This document shows positions 47,856-57,423 of a stretch of 64,000 nucleotides of DNA, piece after piece. The stretch comes from Paenisporosarcina indica (GTDB lineage: Bacteria; Bacillota; Bacilli; Bacillales_A; Planococcaceae), in NCBI RefSeq assembly GCF_001939075.1, contig NZ_MPTA01000001.1, positions 1,054,001-1,118,000 on the forward strand, given 5' to 3'. Below the pieces are notes generated by a model. That model ran no database searches. It had not been told where the DNA came from and was given only the letters and a program-made list of their open reading frames with translations. A program made the translations under genes and the position numbers. Position 1 is the stretch's first letter. The number at the start of each line of letters is the position of its first letter.

Positions 47856-48995
47856 TTATTCCATTAAAAATGATTGAAAAATTTCATTTCCAATAAATCT
47901 ACCCTTTTTAGTTAAGGCTACTGCGTCATTTAGAACGACCATTGAACCACTAGTAATATGCTTTGAAATCTCTTGTTCATACACTTCTTCCATCGCGATA
48001 CCAAACTTTTCTTTGAAATGTTTTTTGTTTACCCCATCCACTTTTCGTAACCCTAAAAACATTTCTTCTTCCATCTGTTCTTTGCGTGTTACTTCGTGCG
48101 TGTGGTTCAGAGGGAACTCTCCATCAGCCACTTGATCCATATACTTTTTAATTGGTCCGATATTTGAATAGCGGATTCCTTTTGCATAACCATGAGCACC
48201 TGCACCAAAACCAGCATACGACACATTATCCCAATACAAGTTATTATGTCTTGAATAATAACCTGGTTTTGCAAAATTACTGATTTCGTATTGCTGAATG
48301 CCATTCGAATCCATTTCACTCATCAACACTTCATACATATCAGCCTCTAAGTCTTCACCAGGCAAGATTAATTTGCCTTTCGTCATCAAGTTGTAAAACA
48401 CGGTTTTCGGCTCGACAATGAGGGAGTATGCAGAGTAATGAGGGAGATTGAGTTCAAGTGCTTTCGCTAAAGTATCTTTCCACTGATCCATCGTTTGACC
48501 AGGCAACCCATACATTAAGTCAATGCTGATATTGCTAAAGCCGATATCTTTGGCCATTTGTATCGTTTCATAAACATGTTCGTTGGAATGAGTTCTGCCT
48601 AAGCGAGTCAATAAATCCTCGTCAAAACTTTGTACCCCTAAGCTCAGTCGATTAATTCCGTTGTCTTTCATCACGACTAATTTATCACGAGTTAATTCGT
48701 CTGGATTTGCTTCAGAAGTAAATTCCATTAGATGTTGTTGCGGGATGTGTTGCTTAATTAGCTCAAACAAACGTTGTAATTGCTCAGCGCTCAAGGCAGT
48801 TGGCGTTCCTCCACCAAGGAAAATCGTTTCAATATGTAATCGATCTTGATATTTTTCTATAAACATCTTCATTTCCATACCGAGTGCCTCAATATACTCA
48901 TCAACGGGTTGATTCTTAAAGAAAACCTTATTGAAATCACAGTAATGGCAAATTTGATGACAGAAAGGAATGTGTATGTAAACTCCCTTGATCAT
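47856..48995 (-). CDS. hemW: HemW, radical SAM heme chaperone (CPO-III-like)
   Basis: This 379-residue radical SAM protein inserts or carries heme and is often mislabelled as coproporphyrinogen oxidase. The cluster motif CHQICHYCDF (Cys14, 18, 21 by count from MIKGVY) lacks the extra fourth cysteine of true HemN. Glycine-rich FLGGGTPTAL and EANPDELT follow, with the HemW C-terminal domain. It lies downstream of lepA and upstream of hrcA, as in B. subtilis. Confidence 0.93.
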   Translation of the reverse strand: MIKGVYIHIPFCHQICHYCDFNKVFFKNQPVDEYIEALGMEMKMFIEKYQDRLHIETIFLGGGTPTALSAEQLQRLFELIKQHIPQQHLMEFTSEANPDELTRDKLVVMKDNGINRLSLGVQSFDEDLLTRLGRTHSNEHVYETIQMAKDIGFSNISIDLMYGLPGQTMDQWKDTLAKALELNLPHYSAYSLIVEPKTVFYNLMTKGKLILPGEDLEADMYEVLMSEMDSNGIQQYEISNFAKPGYYSRHNNLYWDNVSYAGFGAGAHGYAKGIRYSNIGPIKKYMDQVADGEFPLNHTHEVTRKEQMEEEMFLGLRKVDGVNKKHFKEKFGIAMEEVYEQEISKHITSGSMVVLNDAVALTKKGRFIGNEIFQSFLME

Positions 48996-49064
48996 GTTAT
49001 TTCCTTCTTCCTTAGTGAGGTAGTCCGAAAAACTCCGAAATCCGTCATTTTTCGCGCAATTTAT

Positions 49065-49091
49065 AGAAAAAAGGGGCCAACTAGTAGCCCC
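49065..49091 (-). terminator. Terminator after lepA
   Basis: GGGGC/GCCCC stem with a 9-base loop followed by TTTTTTC on the minus strand. Confidence 0.75.
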
Positions 49092-49113
49092 TTACCTCTT
49101 TCTTATATGTTAA

Positions 49114-50937
49114 TCAATCTTCATCCATTTTAAGAACAGCCATGAAAGCTTCTTGTGGAACTTCTACAGATCCAACTTGCTTCATGCGTTTTTTACCTTC
49201 TTTTTGCTTATCAAGCAGTTTACGTTTACGAGAAATATCCCCACCGTAACATTTAGCAAGAACGTTTTTACGAATCGCGCTAATCGTAGAACGAGCGACA
49301 ATTTTTTGTCCAATCGCTGCTTGAATCGGCACTTCAAATTGCTGTCTTGGAATTAATTTCTTTAATTTCTCGACAATGATTTTTCCGCGTTCATAAGCAA
49401 AGTCATTGTGAACAATGAAGCTTAACGCATCGACTTGTTCTGCATTAAGTAAAATATCCATTTTCACAAGTTTAGAAGGTTTATAACCGATCATTTCATA
49501 ATCGAATGACGCATATCCTTTTGTTCCTGACTTCAATTGATCAAAGAAATCGTAAACTACTTCTGAAAGTGGTAATTCATAAATGATGCTGACACGTGTT
49601 TTGTCCAAATAATCCATGTTCATGAAGTTTCCACGTTTCTTCTGACAAAGTTCCATAACCACACCAACGTAATCGTTTGGTACCATAATTGTTGCCTTTA
49701 CATAAGGTTCTTCGATTCGATCAATTTTTTGTGGTTCTGGCATCATAGAAGGGTTGTCCACTTTCATGATTTCGCCAGACGTCATATGAACATCATAAAT
49801 TACACTTGGTGCTGTAGTGATTAAATCAATGTTGAATTCACGCTCAAGACGTTCTTGAATGATTTCCATATGCAGTAATCCTAAGAATCCGCATCGGTAA
49901 CCAAATCCAAGAGCTTGAGATGATTCTGGCTCAAACTGAAGTGCCGCATCATTTAATTCAAGCTTTTCAAGTGCATCACGTAAGTCATTATATTTTGCTG
50001 TGTCAATTGGATACAATCCACAGTAGACCATTGGATTCAATCGACGATAACCTGGTAACGATTCGGTTGCTGGATTGATTGCACTTGTGATAGTATCACC
50101 CACCCGTGTATCTCCCACGTTTTTAATAGCAGCTGTCAAAAATCCTACGTCACCTACTGTTAATTCATCACGAAGTGTAGCTTTAGGTGTGAAAACACCC
50201 GCTTCAATCACTTCAAATTCTTTTCCTGTCGCCATCATGCGAATTTTATCTCCTGGACGGACCGTTCCTTCCATTATGCGAATATACGCGACAACTCCAC
50301 GATAAGGATCGTAAAGTGAATCAAAAATCAGTGCTTTTAATGGCGCTTCCGGATCTCCCGTAGGTGCAGGGACTTTCTCCACGATTTGCTCTAAAATTTC
50401 CACGATTCCTATTCCTGCTTTTGCGGATGCAAGTACAGCTTCAGAAGCATCAAGTCCAATCACTTCTTCTATTTCAGCACGCACACGTTCTGGGTCAGCT
50501 GCTGGCAAATCAATTTTATTGATAACCGGCAGGATTTCTAACTCATTGTCCAATGCCAAATAAACGTTGGCCATCGTCTGCGCTTCAATACCTTGTGCTG
50601 CATCTACAACTAAAATGGCACCTTCACATGCCGCTAAACTTCTAGATACTTCATAAGTAAAATCGACGTGTCCAGGTGTGTCTATTAAATGTAGAGTATA
50701 ATCTTCTCCATTTTTAGCTCTATAGTTCAGTTGCACGGCGTTTAATTTTATGGTTATACCACGTTCACGTTCTAAATCCATTGAATCGAGAAGTTGGGCT
50801 TTCATTTCTCTTGACGTCAATGCTTTCGTTTGTTCTAATATTCGATCGGCCAATGTTGATTTACCGTGATCGATATGGGCGATAATAGAAAAGTTTCGAA
50901 TATTCTGTTGGCGTTTGTTACGTTCTTCTCGATTCAT
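49114..50937 (-). CDS. lepA: LepA (EF4), ribosome-associated GTPase
   Basis: This translational GTPase of 607 residues acts in ribosome back-translocation or assembly. G1 is [13 protein letters not shown] near 20-32, G3 DTPGHVDF, G4 NKIDLPAAD. The EF-G-like domains follow and the unique C-terminal domain ends with [22 protein letters not shown]. Start at 50937 (MNREER) after TTAGGAG; the frame upstream to 50985 has no such site. Confidence 0.98.
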   Translation of the reverse strand: MNREERNKRQQNIRNFSIIAHIDHGKSTLADRILEQTKALTSREMKAQLLDSMDLERERGITIKLNAVQLNYRAKNGEDYTLHLIDTPGHVDFTYEVSRSLAACEGAILVVDAAQGIEAQTMANVYLALDNELEILPVINKIDLPAADPERVRAEIEEVIGLDASEAVLASAKAGIGIVEILEQIVEKVPAPTGDPEAPLKALIFDSLYDPYRGVVAYIRIMEGTVRPGDKIRMMATGKEFEVIEAGVFTPKATLRDELTVGDVGFLTAAIKNVGDTRVGDTITSAINPATESLPGYRRLNPMVYCGLYPIDTAKYNDLRDALEKLELNDAALQFEPESSQALGFGYRCGFLGLLHMEIIQERLEREFNIDLITTAPSVIYDVHMTSGEIMKVDNPSMMPEPQKIDRIEEPYVKATIMVPNDYVGVVMELCQKKRGNFMNMDYLDKTRVSIIYELPLSEVVYDFFDQLKSGTKGYASFDYEMIGYKPSKLVKMDILLNAEQVDALSFIVHNDFAYERGKIIVEKLKKLIPRQQFEVPIQAAIGQKIVARSTISAIRKNVLAKCYGGDISRKRKLLDKQKEGKKRMKQVGSVEVPQEAFMAVLKMDED

Positions 50938-50999
50938 GCGTTGTCCACTCCTAATTAAACTATTTAGAATTATAGCAGTGAACACGCATTACTTCAATG

Positions 51000-51827
51000 T
51001 TAGGATGCATTTGTCTTTCCAAAAACGTTTGAAATCGCTTTTGTAAGGATGGCAATGGTCCGATTAACCTCTTCTTCCGTATTTTCAATACCGCCTAATT
51101 CAACTAATAACGAACTACTTGATAAATCCTGATTGTAAATGCCATTTCCATCATCATGAGTCTTTTTATAAACACCCTTGGAAATGGAGGGAACCATTCT
51201 ATTCACTTCATCAGACACTGCTTTGGCAAAGGCTTCATTTAATTTATAGTTGGCATGTTCCGCTCCTACAACAAAGGTTAATTTTGCATATGTTGTACCG
51301 TCGGTTACAAGAGTTGTTCTGTCTTTTTTAAGGGAATCACGATGTAGATCAAGTATTACATCGTATTCTTTTTTACTCATTTGTTGAACCAATTGAGGAC
51401 GGATTGTGGAATAGGCTCCCTTGATTTTCATTTGATTCATTTTATCGAATGACAAAACATCGACAGTATCTCCATTCAAGAGAAAATGCTGAGTAACAAG
51501 GTCACTTACATTGGATATATTATTAGTTGGATGATAATTAACCGCTTTTAATCCCAGTTCCTTTTCGACAATTGGTTGATAGGATTCCTGTATATGCGTG
51601 AAATACAATAAAACGTTAAGAGGTTTTTCATTTGTTTCCATAGATATTTCTTTAGTTTGTTCGTTCGTAATTTCTTTTGTCACATTCGCCGCATAGGCAA
51701 CTGGACGTGTCTCCACTTGTTCATTTGTTGTTGTTCCAAAAGCTAGCATGGGGAGTTTAATCGTCAGTATAGGAAGTAAAAATAAAAAAAGATAGAAACT
51801 CATGACTTTCTGCAGTGTTTTGCGCAT
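51000..51827 (-). CDS. spoIIP: Stage II sporulation protein P (SpoIIP-like)
   Basis: This peptidoglycan amidase/endopeptidase helps engulf the forespore. It has 275 residues, much shorter than the roughly 400 of B. subtilis SpoIIP, mainly by a short linker after the N-terminal helix (about 8-31). The catalytic domain keeps YFTHIQESYQP near 75-85, VILDLHRDS near 157-165 and LLVELGGIEN near 245, which carry the His/His/Glu zinc set. It lies 32 bp after gpr, the same pair as B. subtilis. Confidence 0.9.
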   Translation of the reverse strand: MRKTLQKVMSFYLFLFLLPILTIKLPMLAFGTTTNEQVETRPVAYAANVTKEITNEQTKEISMETNEKPLNVLLYFTHIQESYQPIVEKELGLKAVNYHPTNNISNVSDLVTQHFLLNGDTVDVLSFDKMNQMKIKGAYSTIRPQLVQQMSKKEYDVILDLHRDSLKKDRTTLVTDGTTYAKLTFVVGAEHANYKLNEAFAKAVSDEVNRMVPSISKGVYKKTHDDGNGIYNQDLSSSSLLVELGGIENTEEEVNRTIAILTKAISNVFGKTNAS

Positions 51828-51859
51828 TCTTCACCCCTCCTCCTACAACGTACGTAGGA

Positions 51860-52909
51860 TTAAGGAGTAGTAGAACTAAAAACATCATCTTGCAACCATT
51901 TTATAACGCTCGTTTGTATTAACTCTGCATGCCTCATCACCCATGCATCTGTTTCTTTTGGTGTTACAAATAATTGTTGATGATGTGGTGGTAATACCTC
52001 TTCAAGCAATCCTCTTATCTCATTGCTGGACCATCCTGCCCACTCACCGAAAATTGGTTTTATTGCTTCCACATTCACCGGTTCATCCGCACTTCTTAGC
52101 CACGGACCAACAGAAAGTGCAGATGATGGTTTTGATGATTCACTTATTTGATTAGAAATTACTTTAAAAACCGTTTCGATTGCCTCAACCACTAGCACTG
52201 GTGCATCCACGACCATCGGAACTCCGATTGCAGTTACAGGAACACCCAGCGATTCAAATGAAATTTCATTTCGCGAATTCCCAACGCCTGAACCTGGGTG
52301 AATACCCGTATTGGTAATTTGTACAGTCTTGCACAGACGATCTTGATTACGTGCCGCCAATGCATCTATCACGAGGATCAAATCTGGTTGAACACGTTCA
52401 GCAATCGCTTTTACAAATTCCCCAGTTTCTAGTCCGGTCTGACCCGTCACGCCTGGTGCATAGAAAACAAGATGACCAAATTCGATCGGCAATGTAAACA
52501 TCTCTTCATGGAAACGATCAATCGCTAAAGGACCAATCGCATCGGGCGTGATTGTTCGATTTCCTAAGCCAATAACCAGAATTTTCGATTGTGGCGATAA
52601 GCTAATTTGTTGATGAATGTTTTGCAAAGAGACAATAAATTGTTGTTCAAGTTCCTTAAATCCATCGTTGTCTTCAGCTGTTAATGTAGGAACAGTTAAT
52701 GTAATATACGTTCCTGCCTTTTTGCCAATGCTCTCGGCCCCACTTGCATCTGTTTCGATATGAGTTATATGAACACGGCCTCTTCTCTCTTCGTTCATTT
52801 GAATGCCGGGAGTTTCATGCAACGTATTTTTTTCTTTTTTCGTTCGATGTTGAACAACTTCTGTCGCTTCATCTAGTAAATCAGTACGCATTAGATTTCT
52901 TTGATCCAT
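51860..52909 (-). CDS. gpr: Germination protease GPR
   Basis: This spore protease degrades small acid-soluble proteins at germination. It has 349 residues, close to the family length of about 370. It is made as a zymogen with an N-terminal propeptide ([17 protein letters not shown]). The conserved [18 protein letters not shown] and [17 protein letters not shown] blocks are clear. ATG with GAGGTG. A SigG-type promoter lies upstream. It confirms that the organism forms spores. Confidence 0.96.
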   Translation of the reverse strand: MDQRNLMRTDLLDEATEVVQHRTKKEKNTLHETPGIQMNEERRGRVHITHIETDASGAESIGKKAGTYITLTVPTLTAEDNDGFKELEQQFIVSLQNIHQQISLSPQSKILVIGLGNRTITPDAIGPLAIDRFHEEMFTLPIEFGHLVFYAPGVTGQTGLETGEFVKAIAERVQPDLILVIDALAARNQDRLCKTVQITNTGIHPGSGVGNSRNEISFESLGVPVTAIGVPMVVDAPVLVVEAIETVFKVISNQISESSKPSSALSVGPWLRSADEPVNVEAIKPIFGEWAGWSSNEIRGLLEEVLPPHHQQLFVTPKETDAWVMRHAELIQTSVIKWLQDDVFSSTTP

Positions 52910-52927
52910 TTAATTTCACCTCAAGAA

Positions 52928-52958
52928 AAGTTTGCCCAAGGTGTCAAGTAAATATTCT
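52928..52958 (-). promoter_or_regulatory. Candidate SigG promoter of gpr
   Basis: On the minus strand AGAATA (52958-52953), an 18-bp spacer and CAAACTT (52934-52928), close to the SigG pattern (TGAATA and CATACTA). Confidence 0.5.
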
Positions 52959-53121
52959 TTGCTTGAATCTATTGCATTATAACTTGCAGTTTGTTAAAAT
53001 AATGCTTGTTGTATTGAGAATTAAATCTAATACTTAAAGCAAACTGCGCCTTTTTGTTGCGCAAAGCTTAAACTCGAGAGTCTATGAATCTCGGACCTTA
53101 TTAATGGAGGTGAATGACAAG

Positions 53122-53370
53122 ATGCCAAACATCAAATCTGCAATCAAACGTGTAAAAACGAATGCTTCTGCTACAGCTCAAAACGCTCACTCTAAATCTA
53201 CAATGCGTACAGCAGTTAAGAAAGCTGAAAACGCTTCTGCTAACAAAGAGGAAAACGCAAAAGAACTTTTAGTTTCTGCTATCAAACAAGTTGATAAAGC
53301 AGCTTCTAAAGGATTAATTCATAAAAACACTGCTGCTCGTAAAAAAGCTCAGTTAATGAAACAAGCATAA
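53122..53370 (+). CDS. rpsT: Ribosomal protein S20
   Basis: This primary-binding 30S protein of 82 residues is Lys- and Ala-rich and helical throughout ([17 protein letters not shown]...[17 protein letters not shown]). The ATG at 53122 is preceded by GGAGGTGAATGA; an earlier in-frame ATG at 53104 overlaps the SD. The leader (about 53030-53100) has two short hairpins (GCGC...GCGC and CGAGA...TCTCG), perhaps regulatory. It is divergent from gpr. Confidence 0.97.
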   Translation: MPNIKSAIKRVKTNASATAQNAHSKSTMRTAVKKAENASANKEENAKELLVSAIKQVDKAASKGLIHKNTAARKKAQLMKQA

Positions 53371-53382
53371 TTATCAGGAAGG

Positions 53383-53416
53383 CCAGATTCGAACTTTGAA
53401 TCTGGTCTTTCTTTTT
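53383..53416 (+). terminator. Terminator after rpsT
   Basis: CCAGATTC/GAATCTGG hairpin followed by TCTTTCTTTTT. Confidence 0.85.
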
Positions 53417-53430
53417 GGGTTGAATAAATG

Positions 53431-53556
53431 GTGATTGTCGCAACTTTTCGAGATTAAGTTTCAACATTGAATGGGTTTGTCGCAACTTTCTATGATTAAG
53501 TCGCAACTCTTGCCGTTTTTGTTGCAACTTCGTTAGTTTAGCGCAACTCTTGGTCG
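53431..53556. repeat. Degenerate 21-bp tandem repeat, six units
   Basis: Six units with a common core of (C/T)GCAACTT or close variants begin near 53439, 53460, 53481, 53502, 53523 and 53542. The period is about 21 bp and a fuller consensus is GATTAAGTCGCAACTTT. It lies between the rpsT and holA terminators. Translated on the minus strand the repeat gives leucines every seven residues, but there is no credible gene start. Confidence 0.7.
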
Positions 53557-53582
53557 ATTCCCCCACCGCTTCCTTTAAAAAT

Positions 53583-53620
53583 TGAAAAGACCTGATTCGC
53601 ATCGTTTGCGATCAGGTCTT
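53583..53620 (-). terminator. Terminator after holA
   Basis: AAGACCTGATCGCA/TGCGAATCAGGTCTT with a short loop, then TTTC on the minus strand, directly after the holA stop. Confidence 0.85.
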
Positions 53621-53623
53621 ATT

Positions 53624-54634
53624 TCACAATTTATTCATTAAAAATAATTCAAGAATTCGTTCTCTTCTTCCGCTACTAGTTTTCAATTTGTAATCTGCTC
53701 CAGCAAGTCTATGTAGCGTTTCTAACAGCCGTTCTTCTTTAATTTGTTGACGACTCTCAACAATTAATTTCACACGATATGGATTTACTTTCAGTTGTTT
53801 CGCAATCGCTTGTGCGTGATACCCTTTCTTTTGGAGGTAGCGAACATTCGACATTAAGCGAATTTGAGAAGCAAGTAAGGCGGTTAACATGATTGGTTCT
53901 TCTTTTTGTCTTAACAAGTCATGGTAGACCGTCAATGCGGTCGTCGTATCCCCGCGTAAATACGCATTCAACAGTTGAAATGCATCTTGCTCCAACGTAC
54001 GGGTCATCAATAGCTCTACGTCATCCTTCGTGATTTCCGATTCTTCTCCTACATAGGTCGCCATTTTATGTATTTCAGATTGCAATTGCACAAGATCTTG
54101 GCCCACTGTTTCAATTAATCGTGCGATTGCGTCATTGGTCATTGTTTTTTGCTCTTGTGCCACAGTTGACTTAACCCATACCACTAAGTCATTGCCTTCG
54201 AGTTGCTTGGCTACTAATAGCAGAGATTTCTCTTTCATCAACTTTGTCACTTTTTTACGTTCGTCCAATTTTTCATAAGGTGCAATAAAAACGGTAATCG
54301 CTGTTTCAGATGGATGCAGCACCCAACTTTCAAACGCTTTGATATCATGATCTATTTTTTCTTTACCTTTTTCCGTTACTTTTAGAAATGATGCATTTTT
54401 TGCGATGATTAATTTTCGATCAGTAAAGAAAGGAATGGTATCCGCTTCTTCGATGACATGCTGAACGGGAACTTCGTCTAAATCAAAAAGTAAGACATCG
54501 ATTTCTCCTTCTTGAAGAAGTGCGTCTTTTAGCCGACGAATCGTTTCATCAAAAAAGTAATGTTCAGTCCCTACAAGTAAATAGATCGGGCTGAATTTCC
54601 CTTGTTGCATCTTATTCCATACGTTTGAAAACAT
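53624..54634 (-). CDS. holA: DNA polymerase III subunit delta
   Basis: This clamp-loader subunit opens the beta sliding clamp. It has 336 residues. The N-terminal region PIYLLVGTEHYFFDETIRRLK and the later LEQDAFQLLNAYLRGDTTTAL with ALLASQIRLMSNVRYL are typical of HolA (YqeN). Start at 54634 (MFSNVW) with TAGGAGG; the open frame continues to 54739 but has no better site. It is divergent from yqzM. Confidence 0.95.
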   Translation of the reverse strand: MFSNVWNKMQQGKFSPIYLLVGTEHYFFDETIRRLKDALLQEGEIDVLLFDLDEVPVQHVIEEADTIPFFTDRKLIIAKNASFLKVTEKGKEKIDHDIKAFESWVLHPSETAITVFIAPYEKLDERKKVTKLMKEKSLLLVAKQLEGNDLVVWVKSTVAQEQKTMTNDAIARLIETVGQDLVQLQSEIHKMATYVGEESEITKDDVELLMTRTLEQDAFQLLNAYLRGDTTTALTVYHDLLRQKEEPIMLTALLASQIRLMSNVRYLQKKGYHAQAIAKQLKVNPYRVKLIVESRQQIKEERLLETLHRLAGADYKLKTSSGRRERILELFLMNKL

Positions 54635-54800
54635 AGTATACCTCCTAGTAACACATACATTTTTATTATACATGAAAATAAACAAACGTCGGTGTTTGAA
54701 CAAAGTGTGTCTTTCATTTGAAATCCTTGAAAAAAACATGTTGTTTATAGATTTTTTTTAGGCAATACCTTATAATTAGTTTGAATTAGGAGGGGTAGCA

Positions 54801-54935
54801 ATGCACGAATTTGAAAAGAATGTCCAATCCAAACGTAACGAAGTGATCGACGCAGGTGTTGGATTCGGTGTATCGTTTGTTTTCTTTGCAGCGATTTTCA
54901 TCATTGCGACTGTAATTGACTTCATAACAAAATAA
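54801..54935 (+). CDS. yqzM: YqzM family small membrane protein
   Basis: This is a 44-residue protein starting MHEFEKNVQSKRNEVIDAG and ending in one membrane helix (GVSFVFFAAIFIIATVIDF). It agrees closely in pattern with my memory of B. subtilis YqzM, which also lies by holA and comEC. ATG with AGGAGGGG and a TATAAT about 30 bp upstream (54771). It is followed by a terminator. Its function is unknown. Confidence 0.88.
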   Translation: MHEFEKNVQSKRNEVIDAGVGFGVSFVFFAAIFIIATVIDFITK

Positions 54936-54951
54936 GTTATTAGAAAAACAC

Positions 54952-54992
54952 AGCTCGCATCCACAGTGGTGCGAGCTGAAGTCTTTTCTTTT
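54952..54992 (+). terminator. Terminator after yqzM
   Basis: CAGCTCGCA/TGCGAGCTG hairpin followed by TCTTTTCTTTT. Confidence 0.85.
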
Positions 54993-55082
54993 ACTGATTT
55001 CCAAAGGAACTTCTATCTATTCTAATCAGTGCTAGAAAAACACAGATATCCTTAAAAATTATGATTTCTATTCAAATCGAGG

Positions 55083-55115
55083 AAGAGACTTTTCATTGTG
55101 AAGAGTCTCTTTTTC
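55083..55115 (+). terminator. Second hairpin, overlapping the comEC 3' end
   Basis: AAGAGACT/AGTCTCTT, with the T run on the plus strand. It overlaps the last codons of comEC and may stop plus-strand transcripts from entering comEC antisense. Confidence 0.6.
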
Positions 55116-57423
55116 TTATGCCTTTATCCAACGTTGTGCGGATTGTCACTTCCTCTTTATGATAACTTACATGAACAGACCCCACGTCTGCCGTGGTCAA
55201 TACAGGTAATAGATTGTCAGTATACCTTTTCACAACTTCTGGATTCGGATGACCATAGCGATTGTTTTTTCCCGCTGAAAAAACGCTGAGTTTCGGTTCA
55301 AGTCTTTTAAGAAATGGGTAAGAGCTCGATGTTTTGCTACCATGATGCCCCGCCTTTAATACTGTGATGTTTTGTAAACCTGGATACGCTTTCACGATAT
55401 CTTCTTCCCCATCCTCTTCTAAGTCACCAGTAAACAACGCCGTAAACGACTGATGTTTCAAGAATAAAACCAGAGAATCATTATTTCCTTCGTAAACTAT
55501 ATCTTGAGGTGATACATAGGTAAATTGAGTTTCCCCAACTCGCCAACTTGTCCCTGCCACTTGTTCTTTTATTGAAACTTTTTGGTTTAAAGCAGTTTGA
55601 ACTGCCAGTTGTAAAGTTGATTGATCGATTGCACCTGGCGTTACATGAATCTCTTCAACATTTATTTCTTCTAATATTTCTTCTGCCCCTTCAATATGAT
55701 CGCTATCCGCATGGGTCCAAATGAACGTTGTAATATTGTTTATGCCACGTCCTTTTAAAAATGGCACAATCACTTCTCTACCGATTTCAAAAGGCGTGTT
55801 TGATTGCTTCCAGTGGTCTTGCTCGAAACGTAATAGCCCACCCGAATCTATGAGAATCACCCCCTGCTGATGTGGTAGTTCAATAACAGTCGCATCCCCT
55901 TGTCCTACATTCAAGAAAGTCACTTCAAGTGAAGCATCAAAATACGGGGTGATCATGATAATTACAACCGGAAAGCCTAAAGTTAGCATCAACTTTTTGA
56001 GAGATTGTTGCAGCTCCAATACTAAAAATGAGCAACCTACACCTATGTAAGCAATGATCAGTTGCCAACTCGATAGTTTACCGGGATTCCACAATTGAAA
56101 TGGCCACGAAGCTATCTCTAATATACAGAGAGTTAATGCTGACCTTAACGGCTCATACAAGTAGAAGATCAGATCCGAAGCATATGGCATGATAAATGCT
56201 AGTAGAAATAAAAAGAGATTAATTGGCAGAATCACAACTGTATAGAGTGGAACGAATAGTAAGTTGACTATAAAAGAAGATAGAGATATCTCGTAAAAGT
56301 GGAAAAGAATGATGGGGGCAACCCCAATTTGACAAAGAAACGTAATCCAAAATGATTGTTTGATCATAGTCGTTTGAAGTTTTAAGAAGGGAGAAGAGAA
56401 AATCAAGGCCGCTGTTGCTCCATATGATAACTGGAAGCCGATTTGTAGCAAGACGCCAGGCTGCAATAAAATATACACCAAGATACTGATGGCAAAAGCA
56501 TCTTCAAGTGCCAATCGTCGACGAAATTGCTGAGATATTAAAATAATCTCTACGACCCCAACTGCCCGCCATACGGAAGGTGCCCCACCAACTAGACAAG
56601 CATAGACAGGTAAACAGATTAGCAAGCACCATACGGCTACTTCTTTTCTGATTGTGAGTCTTAGCATGGATTGATAAAAGAGATACGTTAGAAAGGCTAC
56701 ATGCAACCCTGAGATCGCAAACAAATGCGTAATTCCTAATATTTGATAGGCCCTTGTCTCGTCTTGATTGACATCATCCCTTAACCCAAGCAGTAAGGCT
56801 TTTGCTTCTGCTTGGAGGGATAACGGAAAATGAGTCTCTATATGTTGTTCCATAAAAAAACGTTGCTTGGCAATCCAACCTAATATTCCGGTACGCTCTG
56901 AAACTTTTTGAAGCGTCGTGACCGAAAACATTCCGATTGCCGCATGACTGGTTAAATAGGTTTGCATATTAAAGGAATAATCATGAGCAGGTAGTGGTAT
57001 TTCCTCCACATGACCATTCACTTTGAACTTGGAACCTGTTAATGATTGTTCTAAAAACACTTGCTTTTCCTGTTCCGATGTAAAGGTGTAGGTGATGTAC
57101 CATTTTTCTTTTTCTTCAGATACCATAAATCCACGCAATTTTGACCCATTGATCGTATGAGTAGATGTCCAGGTTAAGATCTGTTCCTGCGTTGCTTCTT
57201 TAGCAACCGGAGATAGCTTGACTTCGGCATATAGATAGAAGCATATCCCTATTAGGATATAGCTCACGATAAAAACAGATGTGAATCGAATCCGAACAAA
57301 CAACATTACGATGAACGTATGAATGATTAGTAGTTGAATTGAACCCAAAGCAGCACTTGCCGAGATTATCGCTGCAATTGATAAAAAAATTAAACGTTGG
57401 TTGAAATGGTTTTGCCAAATAAT
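55093..57423 (-). CDS. comEC: ComEC, DNA uptake channel (start codon uncertain)
   Basis: This polytopic membrane protein carries single-stranded DNA into the cell. The frame holds an OB-like region, the competence domain (GDDVNQDETRAYQILGITHLFAISGLHVAFL), many helices and a C-terminal metallo-beta-lactamase domain (GQGDATVIEL, THADSDHIEGAEE, AGHHGSKTSSS). The first ATG/GTG/TTG in frame is TTG at 57348, without a ribosome site and inside the first helix. The frame is open to a TGA at 57426-57424. An ATT at 57423 (or 57420) has AGGTG 5-8 bases upstream and gives about 776 residues, the B. subtilis length. I annotate that, tentatively. Confidence 0.85.
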   Translation of the reverse strand: MIWQNHFNQRLIFLSIAAIISASAALGSIQLLIIHTFIVMLFVRIRFTSVFIVSYILIGICFYLYAEVKLSPVAKEATQEQILTWTSTHTINGSKLRGFMVSEEKEKWYITYTFTSEQEKQVFLEQSLTGSKFKVNGHVEEIPLPAHDYSFNMQTYLTSHAAIGMFSVTTLQKVSERTGILGWIAKQRFFMEQHIETHFPLSLQAEAKALLLGLRDDVNQDETRAYQILGITHLFAISGLHVAFLTYLFYQSMLRLTIRKEVAVWCLLICLPVYACLVGGAPSVWRAVGVVEIILISQQFRRRLALEDAFAISILVYILLQPGVLLQIGFQLSYGATAALIFSSPFLKLQTTMIKQSFWITFLCQIGVAPIILFHFYEISLSSFIVNLLFVPLYTVVILPINLFLFLLAFIMPYASDLIFYLYEPLRSALTLCILEIASWPFQLWNPGKLSSWQLIIAYIGVGCSFLVLELQQSLKKLMLTLGFPVVIIMITPYFDASLEVTFLNVGQGDATVIELPHQQGVILIDSGGLLRFEQDHWKQSNTPFEIGREVIVPFLKGRGINNITTFIWTHADSDHIEGAEEILEEINVEEIHVTPGAIDQSTLQLAVQTALNQKVSIKEQVAGTSWRVGETQFTYVSPQDIVYEGNNDSLVLFLKHQSFTALFTGDLEEDGEEDIVKAYPGLQNITVLKAGHHGSKTSSSYPFLKRLEPKLSVFSAGKNNRYGHPNPEVVKRYTDNLLPVLTTADVGSVHVSYHKEEVTIRTTLDKGIRKRDSSQ

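Noticed and set aside
53431-53556. Possible CRISPR array
   Set aside because: Units are about 21 bp, degenerate, without separate spacers, and no cas genes are present.
53306-53602. 98-codon minus-strand frame with leucine-rich heptads
   Set aside because: It begins inside the holA terminator hairpin, lacks a ribosome site and ends inside rpsT; the heptads are a product of the 21-bp DNA repeat.
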